Source: Apricaphanius iberus
Taxonomy: Eukaryota; Chordata; Actinopteri; Cyprinodontiformes; Aphaniidae
Assembly (NCBI GenBank): GCA_028564705.1
Contig: JAPXFQ010002688.1
Coordinates: 1,922,001-1,986,000, forward strand
DNA length: 64,000 bases
Direction: 5' to 3'
Both the position numbers and the translations under genes were made by a program. Shown piece after piece: positions 12,032-23,840 of the stretch. Each line of letters opens with the position of its first letter. The stretch's first letter is position 1. The notes below the pieces were generated by a model that saw only the letters and a program-made list of their open reading frames with translations, did not search any database and was not told the DNA's origin.

Positions 12032-12536
12032 CTTGGTAGTGATCTTTGTTGGTAAATGCCACATATTTCACTCTATCTCCCTGTCACAAAAAAACAACAA
12101 CAGGATATGTGACAGCATATCTATAGCATTCTCCATGTCTAATATGTAAAGATCTCTAAAAGCCTCACATTAAATTAATATTTTATTACAGTAACTTCAC
12201 CTAATTAACTTCAAGGCATTCTAATTGTAACTTATGATTGACTAATTATTTGAGAATAATTTATTCAGGCAATATAAAATCCCCAGTTAAGGAAAAACTA
12301 TTTTTTCCACAGAACCACCATTGCCATATTTCAGCACAGCAATTCCAACAAATTAAATTCAGTTGAAGCATTTGAAAATAAACACTTAACATTTTAAGTT
12401 GATTAAAGGGTTAAGAAACATTGCATTAGTAACTCATGATTCCCTGAGGTATAGATATGACCTTAGGTGAACCTTATAGACAAAAGAAATGTAATGAAAA
12501 GCAGGCTAATTTATGTTGATTTCTCAGGTCAGTTTT
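12032..12536. other. no recognised feature
   Basis: AT-rich sequence between the foldback element and an L2 tail. Nothing identified. Confidence 0.4.
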
Positions 12537-12690
12537 CAATTCAGTTTATTTGTATAGTGTTGATTCACAACAGATGGCATATCAAGGCACTTTACAAGAA
12601 AAGTCCTTTAATTCAATCATACATACATTCCAATCAGTTTAAAAGTTTTCTATTTAAGGAATCCCAGCAGACTGGATTCAAGCATTTACT
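12537..12690 (-). mobile_element. L2-type LINE 3' UTR fragment
   Basis: The plus strand reads TCAATTCAGTTTATTTGTAT, then CATATCAAGGCACTTTACAA and TTCCAATCA-TTAAAAGTTTTCT, with AGGAATC-CAGCAGA. This aligns block by block with 41571-41715, the 3' end of the larger L2 copy. It is the extreme 3' end of a minus-oriented, 5'-truncated insertion. Confidence 0.8.
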
Positions 12691-13019
12691 GTCAGTTGTG
12701 CCCCATTCAATCCTGAAAAGGAGAACAAGAAAAGACCTTAACATGCCAATATCTGCAATCAGAGCAAAAATATTAAAGCATTTAAATGAAAAAAAAAACT
12801 GTAATAAACTGTGAGAAATAAGGCTGCTTCCAAGTTCATTTTACGACTACTAACATTAAGACCTGTTATAGAGAACAGAGTTTCAGAAATTAACTCACAG
12901 AGCTGCTGCAATTTTTTTTTACTTGGATATCCAAATTTCTATTCTTTTTAAGGTCTTCTTTAACACATTTTGAGGGGTGTCAGTAATTCTGAAGGGCATA
13001 CAGGTTAAGATTTTTTTTC
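12691..13019. other. no recognised feature
   Basis: Continues into unassigned AT-rich DNA. The 115-codon frame that starts at 12467 overlaps the L2 tail and is not a gene. Confidence 0.4.
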
Positions 13020-13085
13020 ATCATGTAAAGCACCTTGAGTTGCCTTTTTTGAAATGTGCTTTACTAATAAACTTGCCTTGCCTTT
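13020..13085 (+). mobile_element. L2-type LINE 3' tail (TTGCC-ended)
   Basis: GTAAAGCACCTTGAGTTGCC is followed by GTGCTTTACTAATAAACTTG and CCTTGCC. The same tail occurs at 51350-51405 and 63573-63645, marking an L2 subfamily whose 3' end terminates in tandem TTGCC. Only the tail is present. Confidence 0.75.
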
Positions 13086-15183
13086 TAACCTTGAGCAAGA
13101 TGGATAAAACAAACGGGCTAAAATTGATTGGAAGCATATTTTTTGCATTCCCCTTTGCATTTAACTCTAACTTGTGAAAAAAGCCTATATAGAGATACTG
13201 TAGCTGGCTATCAAAGAGCTGGTATTAGCTTTTTGGTAGTAGTCTGTCCTATCAGTTTCAAAACGGCAACATTTATTTGGTAAAGTTATGTATTCTAAGC
13301 ATCGTTGCTTGACGATGCCCCACCCTGGCGCCCTTTTAGTCAACCTCTCCAATGCGAGTTTGAGGGGGATTGAAACCATGACTCTCGTTCTTTAGATCCA
13401 TACATCCGCATATCCTGAAGCAGACAAGGCCCCAGAATGTTTATGTGTGGCGGACGCCCAGGCTAAACAGGAAGGGACACAGGACCTTCACCTGGGATTT
13501 AGAACAGAGTCCCACATCCACAGTCACTCTCTGTGTCGATCGGGTTTTCTTGTTAGTCCCTTAAATAAATCTCATTGAGCTAAAACACCTGTATGTTATC
13601 AAATTTGAGTTTACCATCACACCTGCAGCAGAGCTTTTGTCTCTGGAAGACTTGGACTTGTTGAGCAGAAGTTTTGACAGAAATCTGAGGATCATGGCAG
13701 ACACATGAGCATGTGAGCTGTGAAGACAGAAAAATAATTTCTGTCAAAGGACAGGGAAGGGAGTTTGTTTTAAGTAGAGGACATGATTCAGCACGTCCTT
13801 GTTAACGAAAAGTATAATGTATTTGTGTGTGGTAGTGAAAAGTCAGACAAAAACATTTGTGAATACACTCCATAAACCAGCACACTTCTCTGATGATGTC
13901 AGATTAGCATTGAGCACAGTCTTAGGCCTGTGTTTAAATCTGGATTAAATTGTTTTTTAGGGGGCTGTGATGGAAATGTAAACAGCGGAAGGTAGTGGCT
14001 AAGGGAGAGTGGAGGAGACGTTCCGTGCGTGGGTTTGTGTGTTTGTATCGCAGGGATAATGACATCAGCGACTGGGCAAGGAGGAGGTGAAGGGGCTCTG
14101 GTCAGTGTGAAAGTGGAGTCTGTTAACCAGACGTCTCCGACTGCACGCCACGCTCACAACAGAGCACTCAGCCTCTGACAGAGAGCTGGAGGATTTACCA
14201 ACTGCGGTCTGCCAAAAGTTGTCAACCCTGTGGCAGTTTAAATGTTTCAGTGCAGAAGTCTGGTCTGAGAAAAGTAACAGTCACAGCAAACATTGGCATT
14301 GGATTTCAACATTAAAAGGTTTCCTCTTCAGATTTATTGCTCTACTCACCTTAAATGGTGCGTACACTTTTTTATTCTATATTAAAAATTCAAAAGACAT
14401 TTAAAATGTATATGATGTGACTTTTGTCAATTAATCTAATTAATAGCTACAACAGATTTTAAGGTATAATAAATCCTATTTGAAAGTGCAACAAAAGAAA
14501 AATATATAATTATTATGAAGTATTGAATTCTTCTACTCTTCAGTGGGTTGTGACACCAACTCTGGATCAGTGGTCTGAACCAGGCTGTGTTCCACTGACT
14601 GCTGCCAGTTCCTGCAGTGAAACAGTATGCAGGAATGACCACCTGCTTAGTTTCTTTCAGCTTTTATATTCATTTATACAAGACACTACTGCAATGTGTG
14701 CTCATTTTACACAGCTATCAGACTTTGGGAGCATAACCTCTGTTTTGATGGAAGCGTAGGCAGTCAATTATTTTTTTGTCCTGCCAAATTTCATTTTGAA
14801 ATTTTGCTGGGGAGAAACCTTCCTGCTTTTGTGACATTGGCTTACAAGTTTCAGAGTGGGTAGAATCCCACAGCAGAACTATAGTCAAGATTTGTGTAAC
14901 TCTGGAGTAAACTGGCTGAACAAATTTTCATGAAATCACTTTAAATGGTATTTGCTATTTCCTATGAGGTATTTAAAGAAGAAGTCTACACAGCCCAGAA
15001 GACGTCTACACAGAGAGAAAGAGAGCGAGGGGGAGAGAGAGAGGAGAGCTGATAGGAGTCCACGGTGTGGGAAAGTGAGATGAAATCGCGGAATTTAACA
15101 TTAAAAAATGGACTGCACAATTAAATGCTGTTCCTGTAGTGATCTGGCAGCTCCCGCTCCTGTAAAGCTGCCTGTTTGCTGTT
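13086..15183. other. mostly unique; possible regulatory stretch 13860-14220
   Basis: No transposon or exon recognised. The 13970-14200 part is GC-richer, with a CRE-like TGACATCAGCGA (about 14060) and a run of purine-rich words. A GA-rich low-complexity tract sits at about 15016-15052. Short ORFs at 14219-14759 appear to be chance. Confidence 0.35.
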
Positions 15184-15191
15184 GCTAGGAG

Positions 15192-16137
15192 TAGGCCTGG
15201 GCGGTATACCGGTTCATACTGAAAACCGGTGTTTATTTTCGTTATGATATGAATTTTTAATATACCCCTATACCGGTGAATACCTCAAACAACTTCCGGA
15301 ACGTTTAATGAGGGGAAGTGTTTCAGCCAGGACCGGTTTCACTGCTACACACTCTTGAACACAATGTAGAAAATAACGTTTTTAATGAAGTGCAGCTGCT
15401 GGCAGTAGCGAAGCACACAATTCTGATCTAGTTATTCCAAAAAAGAGGAGTCTTGTCTATAGTTTAAAGAGTTTATCTGCTTTAAAATGTCAGACGAGAA
15501 ATGAACGGCATACCTTTTACAAACGCTATTGAGAGTAAATAGTAGGGGGAAGTGTTGAGCGCTACTTGACCGTCTGTAGGTAAACGCGGTCAACGGTGGC
15601 AAAACCATTGGGAAAGAAATCATTAATAGTGGTTAAAATGTTTTACATACCATCTACAATACTTCTGCTGTCTTTTTTTCTGTTATCTGAATATTAACCA
15701 GCTAATAATTACCTACGGTCGCCATGTTTATTTTACTTCTTCTTTGGCAAAATCCGGTCGCAGTCTAAACTCTGCCCCCTAGCGGGATTCTTCAGTACAA
15801 CATGCAAAGCAATTAGAAGATGCAATTTGTTGCTTGTGCCAAGGTGAGGTTAAAAAAACATATACTTTCAGCCTTAGAACATCAAGAATGTCTACCAGAA
15901 TCATAATAATTTTAATTTTTTTCATATCACTCACCTGTTTCTGGAAAAAAAAATATGATGCAGTCCATATGGCAGTAGAACGGGCTATTCAATTCATTTT
16001 TATATTCTTCATTCTTATAAGATAATGTGGACACGAACGGTCTTGTATGGAAAAATAAATACCATTAAATACCGTGATACCTATATGTTTTTTAAAAATA
16101 CCGTGATATGAAAATTTTGCCATACCGCCCACCCCTA
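15192..16137. mobile_element. hAT-type non-autonomous element, 946 bp
   Basis: The left end TAGGCCTGGGCGGTATACC and right end (reverse strand) TAGGGGTGGGCGGTATGGC are imperfect inverted repeats. The flanks GCTAGGAG (15184-15191) and GCCAGGAG (16138-16145) form a 7/8 match of an 8-bp duplication. Inner flanks are rich in ACCGGTGA and ACCGTGATA words, typical of teleost elements of this kind. No transposase-like frame is present. A CTCF-like core lies inside at 15773-15785. Confidence 0.85.
15773..15785 (-). promoter_or_regulatory. CTCF-like core motif inside hAT element
   Basis: The minus strand reads CCGCTAGGGGGCA, which fits the vertebrate CTCF core pattern CCxSYAGRGGGCR. Binding is inferred from motif only. 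Confidence 0.45.
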
Positions 16138-16299
16138 GCCAGGAGGTCGGCCCGCCTCCCCATGCAGACAGACCAAACCTGCCAGCCATAGCGAGAAAAC
16201 TCACAGAAACACAGATGCCCCCGATCCCCGAAAAAAAACACAAAACAACCAAGTTGACGCTTAGCATGAGGGTCAGAGATGTTTAAAAATCGGGAGAAC

Positions 16300-16582
16300 A
16301 ATACTATGAGTTCCATAATTGATTATTGTAATGCCCTGCTTTCTGGTCTTCCCAAAAAGAGTATTTCAGGTTTACAACTATTACAAAATTCAGCAGCACG
16401 TGTCCTGACGAAGACACACACAACCATTTTGAGGCATCCTTTCATTATTATGACGCTCATCTCTGGAACAGGCTACAAGAGGACCTAAGGGCGGCAGAGA
16501 ACCTTCATGTTTTCAAGAGTGGGCTCAAGACTCACCTTTTTAGCTTAGCTTTTAATTTATTATTATTTATTTGTGTGTTTTA
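16300..16582 (+). mobile_element. L2-type LINE reverse transcriptase C-terminal piece
   Basis: The plus strand encodes [17 protein letters not shown], then [15 protein letters not shown], the conserved segment downstream of the RT active site in L2 elements. After an internal deletion it resumes as [15 protein letters not shown] and VFKSGLKTHLFSLAFN in another frame. The catalytic YxDD region is absent, so the copy is non-functional. It continues after an insertion at 16583-16820 into its 3' UTR at 16821-17165. Confidence 0.85.
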
Positions 16583-16776
16583 TCAGAATCAGGATCATTA
16601 TCAGCTTTAATGGCCAAGTAGGACACATACAAGGAATTTAACTCCGGCAGCTTATCTCACTAGTACAGACTTAAATAAGTGGAATAAAAAATAGATACAA
16701 TAAATAAATAATAATAATAAAGGATAATATATACACCAAACCAGGGTCATTATATAATGAGTATATACAGTAGTGA
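16583..16776 (-). mobile_element. LINE-type 3' end inserted in the L2 copy
   Basis: TCAGAATCAGGATCATTATC, then AGCTTTAATGGCCAAGTAGG and CACATACAAGGAATTTAACT, is a dispersed teleost repeat usually seen as the reversed 3' end of a LINE. It interrupts the L2 sequence, because L2-type 3' UTR resumes only after 16820. Confidence 0.55.
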
Positions 16777-16820
16777 AGAGTTATAGTTTATTGTTCATGT
16801 GAACAATAAACTATAACTCT
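16777..16820. repeat. Perfect 44-nt palindrome
   Basis: AGAGTTATAGTTTATTGTTC is followed by ATGT and then its exact reverse complement. With the A and T of the centre pairing, the stem is 21 bp with a 2-nt tip. It lies at the border between the inserted repeat and the interrupted L2 element. Confidence 0.95.
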
Positions 16821-17165
16821 GCACTGTATGTTTGATTTGCTTATATTTGAACAGAGTTTTATTAGATATTTATGTTATTATATGGTTAACTGTTTTTACA
16901 ATTATATTTATTACTACTTATTTTACTTATATTAGCTCTGGTTACTTTACATTTTTACTTATTAATCCTTCTTCCAGTGTTTCCTCTATGTGAGCCCTCT
17001 GCCTTAGGGGCGGTGTTCGGCTGCAGCGACCGGGGGCTCTCGGGGTAGTGCTCAGGTTGAGGTGGGGGTCTCCACCCTCTGTCCTCTGGGCGCCTTGTGT
17101 CGGTGCCCTCGCTGCTGCTGTGGACCTGCTGCTGTCGGGGCAGACGGCTTTCCTGATGGTGTTTT
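16821..17165 (+). mobile_element. L2-type LINE 3' UTR, continued
   Basis: The GC-rich block 16980-17165 (CCTCTGTCCTCTGGGCGCCT, then CTCGCTGCTGCTGTGGACCT) is homologous to the reversed L2 UTR at 7510-7340. Unlike that copy it lacks the ATAAATAAAGTTTGATTG tail, so it is truncated at its 3' side. The minus-strand 113-codon frame 16942-17283 is an artefact of this UTR. Confidence 0.7.
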
Positions 17166-18378
17166 CCTTACATACCTTAATAATTACATACATACCAATA
17201 ATTGAGAAGCACGGGTGTAGTTGGATTAAAAGCCTGCAGAACACCCATGCAGACAACAAAGAAGAACTTCTGAGACACTCCAAACTTCAGGGGGAATAGT
17301 GCAAGTGATAACTCTCTAAGCATTAGAGAGCATTGCTAACTCTCTAAGCATTTTTATTTAGCATAAATCCAGTTTAGTTGGCCCAGGGGTTAATTTGGTG
17401 CTAAGATCCGCTGGTTTACATTAGATGGTTATTTACACAGAAGCCAAATATTGCTGTAATAAGAAGTGGAAGTAGGATACAATACATCACCAATGACTTT
17501 CCCCTGTGAAACACATATTAACATAACCAGAAGAAGAATGACCAACTTAGAGCAATATCACCACTAAACAGTGTTATTTGCTGCAGAAAAATAAATATTT
17601 ATCCTAGTAATAAACTTCACTTCATATCCAGAAATATATCACCAGTAATAATGATTTTTGATAGAAACGTTGTTCGTACTTGGCTAGAACAATTACTAGC
17701 CTAGCTACACATTTTTCGAAAGATAGGTTCCATCGTATGATTTTGTCCACTTGGTCACATGGAAAACAATGCAAATGTTAACTAATTAGGCATTGGGTTG
17801 TTATGTACAGGGATTTATATGAATATTCACACAGGAATTAGAGGTTGGAGACAGTATACCACTAACAATCCTCCTGTGTGAAACATATAAGAACATGTAA
17901 AGCACGTCCTAAAAGGATAATATCTAACAGATAGAAAATCCAGGCAGTCTAAATATAGTACAGTTATTTGCTTAAACCACTACTATATTGTTTTGGGTTT
18001 TATTTACAAAATTTTAATTTTACATCAGGTGACAATGGTTTAAAAGTTAGTAAAATACCATTTGCAAAAACCACCACAAAGTAATGAAACTGTTGTTGTT
18101 TTAAGATTTGCTTTGGTCTTAGTCTCCCTTAGAGGTCTCCAAGCTTCCGATAAAATACAGTATTAGGCAGATTATATCCTTCTAAAAGACCCTCACTTAA
18201 AAATATCCTGAACTATCCCTGTAAAAAAATCAACAGTTGGAATCGGACAAAGAAAGATAATTAGTGAAACTTCTCACAGACTAGGGCTCACTGGTTCTCT
18301 TTCTATTCTGTCAGAAGAGGTGGTCCTTGCTTTCTCTGCAGTCCATCTTTGATCACTCTCACTCTTCTTTCCCTGCAG
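17166..18378. other. no recognised feature
   Basis: AT-rich unique sequence. The 15-bp phrase AACTCTCTAAGCATT occurs twice, at about 17311 and 17338, a small local duplication. Nothing else identified. Confidence 0.4.
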
Positions 18379-18491
18379 TTCATTCTCCAGGGACGGACAA
18401 AGACCGTCCCTCCAACAAACGTAGCCGCTGCCTTTCAGGGCCAAGCGTCAGACTGTTGAGAGACGGACACAACGGGAGAGGAGCAGTGCCG
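18379..18491 (+). CDS. possible internal exon (113 bp), unassigned
   Basis: A pyrimidine-rich tract with TTTCCCTGCAG ends at 18378, and a good donor, GTGAGG, starts at 18492. The 113-bp interval is open in one frame only, reading HSPGTDKDRPSNKRSR and ending GHNGRGAVP: 2 nt, then 37 codons. The base composition is richer in GC and CpG than the flanks. I do not recognise the peptide. It could be an exon of a gene whose introns fill this window, a decayed gene piece, or chance; the open frame continues past the donor, which weakens the case. Low confidence without transcript or conservation data. Confidence 0.25.
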
Positions 18492-20354
18492 GTGAGGAGA
18501 CGGGAGGGAAGGAGATGCAAGCAGAAGAAAGAACAGAGGTGAAGAGAGGAGAGGAGCATGCAGTTTCACCCACTCCGGAGGTCTCAGGCAGCCCCCTGCT
18601 CTCAGTACCCTGCCTCCAGAAGGCCTCATTTAGAGACTCACCTAATGAACACTCCTGCCCTCATTCAGCCCCACAATGGAGTCCTCCACCGCCATTGAGT
18701 CAGTGCACAAAGGGGAACATCGCCCCAATTAAACCCCATAGACAATGAGCAGGGGTAGGTGAAACGGTGGAGGTGTGTGTGTAATATGTGCAAATATGAG
18801 GGGTCGAGTTGGGGGGTCAGCAGGGTAATGAACAGGCCCAAAGTAGCAGATCTCATTGGAGGTCTGATGAAGTGCTGTAGCCTCTGATGTTCTATTTGGA
18901 TCAGTAAGAAGCAATTAGGTGCCCACTGGCCGCACATCCCAAACCTTTGTCCTACTGCAGCCTCAGCAAGCATGTGTTTGTGGGAGTGTGTTGTAATGAA
19001 GAAATAGGAAGAGCAATGATCGAGTGCAAACCACTTGAGCAAAATAGGAAACTTTGCAGGACCACTTACTTTAAAAATAGGATAAAATGGGAAGACTTTG
19101 TGATATGTTAGACCGATACACATATGTCAAACGTTTAAGAGAATAGAATATATAACAGAATATATACAAAGATAATAAAAACTTGTAGAACCAATTAACA
19201 TTCACAAACACGATCACATTTCTTTTTTTTATTATTGAACAGAAGCCAAGCTGATGTGCAGCACCTTTATGAGGTATAAACTAAGATGAGAAATAGTTTC
19301 TTGTCTGCCAGTTACATTCATTGGCTGTTTCATTCCCATAAAAATGGAAGCAGGTAGGAAGATAATTGTAACAACATAAGGGTATGAAACATGGGCATGA
19401 ATTGGCAACTGCTTGAATTGACCCTTAGTCATTTTGTGCCTCTGAAAGTATTTTTTTTGATAACGATGGTCTTTGGTTTATTTGCCAATTATTTTAATAC
19501 ACTGGTTGAGTTCTTACATTCAGTCAGCATTTAATCAGGTTTTGTTTGAGAAAAAAAAATTATGTAGAACACTAGTAATGAAACATTTTCTAGTTTTTTC
19601 GGGAAATAATACTGGATAGCTTTCCATGGGAAAAACCTGGTAAAAGTGGGAAAAAGAGGAAAAGGACAAAAAAAGAGAAACAAGTGTGATATGTATGAAT
19701 TCGAATTAATATGAAAAGTTTCTCTTTATATCTAACAAAAGCTTGCTATAGGCTAGAATTTCAGTTCAGGCATAGAATCGAGAGCTATAGTAAAAACAAA
19801 ACTAAAATTAACAAAATAAAACTGTATCAAATGTAATTCGTTTAATGTTTCTACAGAGCAGTCTTCATGCTTCCATAATATTGTATATCTAATTATTGAC
19901 ACTGATGCTGAAAGTACAAAGTCTTTGGAGACATGACATTTGACAGCAACAAAGAGAGGCAGAAGAGCCAACAAAGGCCAGAACAAAGGCAGGAGCTCGG
20001 CCATGATAATGCAGCTCTGAGCAAATCCCTTTCATGAATATGGCAGCTTTGTTTGGAGGTGAGAATGGGATAGTTATTTATCTGTGAGACGTGTGCATAC
20101 CCTGGATTTTATTTTCAGTACTTACTTTTAAGAACAAATATTTTATGTGTATTCTGTTTTGCATTCATTAGTACACATTTAAACCACTTTCATGTTAAGG
20201 TATCCATGTGTTTCCCAGTGGGGTCGAAAAGTCAATCAACAAGTCTTTCAGGAAGGCAGGTTGCATATTCTGCCAAGGAATCAATACCACATACCCATGG
20301 GAGCCCTGCTTAATCAGAGGGGGAAATGCAAAGCTGCTTAAATCCCTTGTACTT
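18492..20354. other. mostly unique, possible conserved stretch 18500-19000
   Basis: The first part is purine-rich and then CA/GT-rich. A minus frame of 152 codons (18665-19123) is the longest unassigned ORF here, but it shows no domain, signal peptide or transposon match and shares its strand with another frame, so it is probably chance. The remainder is AT-rich. Confidence 0.3.
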
Positions 20355-20372
20355 CTCTGACAGCTGTCAGAG
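20355..20372. promoter_or_regulatory. 18-bp perfect palindrome with two TGACAG sites
   Basis: CTCTGACAGCTGTCAGAG is an exact palindrome. It contains two inverted TGACAG hexamers, the core recognised by MEIS/PREP/TGIF homeodomain proteins, sharing a central CAGCTG E-box. The surrounding 20200-20440 lacks transposon features, so this could be part of an enhancer. Confidence 0.4.
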
Positions 20373-20734
20373 GAGTATGTTCCGTTATTGCATTTGTACA
20401 TCCTCCTAGATTTTAGCTGACAAAAAGTCACTAACTGCAGTATAGCATTTATCAGATCATTTTATGTCCCTAATTTGCTGTTGTTGCTTTAAACAACCCA
20501 GTTCAAATGTTTGGATTTATGACAGAAGAGATATAAAGAAGTGTGCTGATGGCACATTTTTAATCTATGGTTCGGTGCATCAAAATGTTATTAGAAATTT
20601 TATTACAGGTTTAATTGGTTAGTATTGGGACATTTAAATATTCATATAGAAGAAGAAATTAAACTAAAGATGAATCTTTTAATATCTTCTCCATTAATAT
20701 TATATAATTTTGCTGTTTATTTTTTCTGACAGCT
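20373..20734. other. no recognised feature
   Basis: AT-rich sequence between the palindrome and a Tc1 relic. Nothing identified. Confidence 0.4.
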
Positions 20735-21050
20735 TCCTCATTCAAACACAAACTTATTTTTTATTTATTAGGATTTGATGTGACAGAACCGTATACATGC
20801 ATATGCATAAGAATTAAATGAAGAGAAAACTTTTTCAATTTGTTGCGAATAAAATTTTGAAAAATGTAGAGTGTATCAGTATTTATCCCATCTCATAGTT
20901 GGTCTGTTGTAGAAATTACTTCCAACTTTGTCTTTTCACTTTGTAAACCAGCTAATGCTTAGTGAGACTGGATGGAAAGCCGCTATGAATAATGTTGGTC
21001 TTTCCACAGATTTTTAATTGCATAAATAGTCTAGACTGAGTTAGTTTTCC
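20735..21050 (+). mobile_element. Tc1-like element relic, 5' part
   Basis: A chain of degraded words in the right order matches what I recall of a teleost Tc1 family: TTAGGATTTGATGTGACAGA, then AATAAAATTTTGAAAAATGT with GAGTGTATCAGTATTTATCC, then GAGACTGGATGGAAAGCCGC and TCTTTCCACAGATTTTTAAT. Neither terminal repeat can be placed with certainty. No transposase frame survives. Confidence 0.55.
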
Positions 21051-22506
21051 TACCACCCATCGTGTCTTGAATGTTGGGTAACGGGTTGGCTTTCAAACTG
21101 AAAAAAAAATTTTTTTTATGGCTTGCTTTTATCAATAAAGCTTTGATTTTACAGCCTTTGTTTAAAAGCCAGATTTGTGAAGTTTGTGACTAAGTGTTGT
21201 CTTGTCATCAGCTTCTGACACCTGACCTGTGGATCTCTGCAAATACTTCTGAGTTAATATGGGTCCCTTGACTGCACCTCTCAATAATGCTTTCCCTGTC
21301 CAGTCTGTCAGGTTAAGTTACTGTGTGGAATGTGTGTGTCTTGGGATATCATTTTATAACCAAGCAATGATATAAACATCTCCAGATCTTTACCTTTTAT
21401 CTGTCCGATATGTTCTTTTGTTTCTCTGATGCTGTTTGTTTACTACTGTTCTCTAACAAACCAACAAGGTCTTTATTTAACATATATGATATCGATATAA
21501 ATACAACAATCATTAATTATTTTGCAAGACAAAGTAGAATATTTGCTTTGTTTGTCATTCACCCGTTAAGTGGCTAAACAGCAGCTAGCTTCACTTCCTA
21601 TCCGGGCAGGCTTTGAAAGAGCAAGTTTGTATTTTATTCTGCCTCAAATTTACTCTCTCAGTGACCTTCCACCCCTGCCCTATTGATGCAATGTTCATTT
21701 CTTTATTGCTGAAAGCCATATCGTTTTTAAATGAGAAAGAACATAAATACTTGCAATTATTTAGGAGTCTTACTTGAGTGTAACAGAGAGTTGTAATAAA
21801 TCAAAGCCTAAGAAGAGGAGTTCCAACAGAGTGCCCATGTGTCTGTGTGAGCTCTGTTTTTGTGTTTGAAAGTGTGTTTTCCTTTGAGTGACATAAGATG
21901 TCCCCTTGCTCCTTAAATCTCCTAATCTCTATAGTCTTTCTCGCCTGAGAGACCGCCTCCATTCTTCTTCTCTGGTTCCTGTGGCCTCCCAGGGCTTCCT
22001 TCTTCCATCAAGACGACGGATTGCTCAGGGACCTTGATGATTGTGGTGAGGTTAAGGTTTAGAGGAATAGGGCGGGTATCATGTTCTCGCTCTCGCTCCT
22101 TCTACAGATTTATGGGGGCTCAGTCTTTCTCTAAATATTTGCCTTTCCCCCCGTACTGCGTGAGATTGATGGTCTTTGATGTGGGGGGGGGGGGTGATGA
22201 AGAGTAGAGGTACAGAGGCTCAGGGTGTTAGGATGGAGGACTGGAGTAATCTACGTAAGGATAGGTAGGACTGAGAAACAGTGATTCTTCTAATGAACAG
22301 TGTTACTGCAGTGTGGCTGACATATTAAGGTTTATATCTGCTGTTAACATCTCAAAGCTGGTAAATTCATATATAATCATTTATAGGTTATAATCATAAT
22401 AACTTATGTCTCGTAATATATATAACTAGTAATGTAAGAAAAATTCATTATTTTCTCGATGTCTCAATCATACATCACTCTTCCAACATAATTAGGAATC
22501 AATCAA
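21051..22506. other. no recognised feature
   Basis: AT-rich, with TCAATAAAGCTTTGATTTTA at 21132-21151, which recurs at 61733 and may be a LINE tail. A G run (about 22183-22194) lies in a moderately GC-rich stretch (21930-22250) that could be a noncoding conserved element. Confidence 0.3.
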
Positions 22507-22545
<39 letters not shown>

Positions 22546-22546
22546 G
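22507..22546. repeat. (TCTG)10 microsatellite
   Basis: Ten perfect tetranucleotide units. Confidence 0.97.
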
Positions 22547-23763
22547 GTTTAAGAGTTAAAAAATTCTACGTAATATTTCAATGAGCATTCGTCCAGACAC
22601 CCTGTTTTTGCATTTTCTCTGTTACGCTTCAGTCTGAAGTTAATGTTCTTCTTAATCAATGTTTTTTTGTTTGTTTTTCGTACAAGTTAAACTTGAAGAA
22701 TGTTTCAATGATTGTGAATACATTTACGTTCCCATCAAAAGTTACAAGAGTATGCTGTAGGTCCTAGTATGACGTGTTTTTATACTTTAAACTATACCGT
22801 ACAACGAAGAACTTCTACAATTAAGTGTGTGCGCGTGTCTGCGTGTGTGCGTGTGGATTCATCCCATTAGCGGGTGGTGCAGAGTCATTGCAAGGGAAGG
22901 GAGTGGTATGAATGGATAAAAATTTAACTCTATTATAACGGACAGGTTTTTGATGAGGAATATAAACACAAAGCAGATGATAAAATATAATCAAAAATGC
23001 TTCTAAATCAACTGTTTTCCAAGCCAAAGAGTAAAAAAAGACTATCTTGCCTTTGGTTTTATTCCACCAAACACTGCAAATAGTCAACTGAGCTCATTTA
23101 AAGTTTAGTACATAGTGGAACAATGTGAAAAATCACACACAATTACGGAGGATTATGTACTTCCCTGCTCTATGAACATTGTTCCATCTATGATGCATAA
23201 CAGAGGCCAACAAACTATGGGTTATTCCTCTGTCACATTTTTGAGATGTCAACAGAGATATAGGGACTTGGTAGAGATCGGCAAAGATAGATAGAGGGTG
23301 GGGGGGCAGGTGTTCATTAATTCTCTCCCAAAATTGCATTACACGCAATGTACTATACACAGTGACACATTGGCATCTAAACAGCCGAGACCCGAGCTGA
23401 ACGATGTAATGATCAATGTCTTTGCTGTGTTCAACTACAACAAGACACAACCTGTCAAGCCTCGATTTTTGTAGTGCTGTGCAAGAAAATGAGCTCCGAC
23501 AGACAACCGTTCTGTCCCAATAAATGGCGTGTGGAAGGATGCTTTCCAGTGATTTTAAACAACTGCATAACTTTGCAGATATTTGCCCTCTGTCGCCCTC
23601 TTAAGGCTTGCGGGGTGACGTCACTTTCATAAAAACAAATCTGTATGGAGCACATCTGAAGAAGTGTACTGATAGTTTTACAATCTTGCTAGTCTATACA
23701 ACAAAACATCAAACTAACGGTGTGACAGTTGGTAAACAGTCAAACAGTTTTCCCAGCACTGTC
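22547..23763. other. no recognised feature
   Basis: Unique DNA. A short GT-rich piece at about 22826-22853 gives a His-Thr-rich ORF on the minus strand that is not a gene. Overlapping minus-strand frames at 23133-23655 resemble no known protein. Confidence 0.35.
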
Positions 23764-23840
23764 TTACGGTGTGTACAGACCAAATACGATAGGGGCGACT
23801 AGAGCTTCGGGTTTATATGTAAAATCAATGGAGGAACGCG

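Noticed and set aside
18665..19123. 152-codon minus-strand frame, the longest unassigned ORF
   Set aside because: No domain, no signal peptide or transposon match, overlapping frame on the same strand, and an origin in CA/GT-rich sequence. Likely chance.
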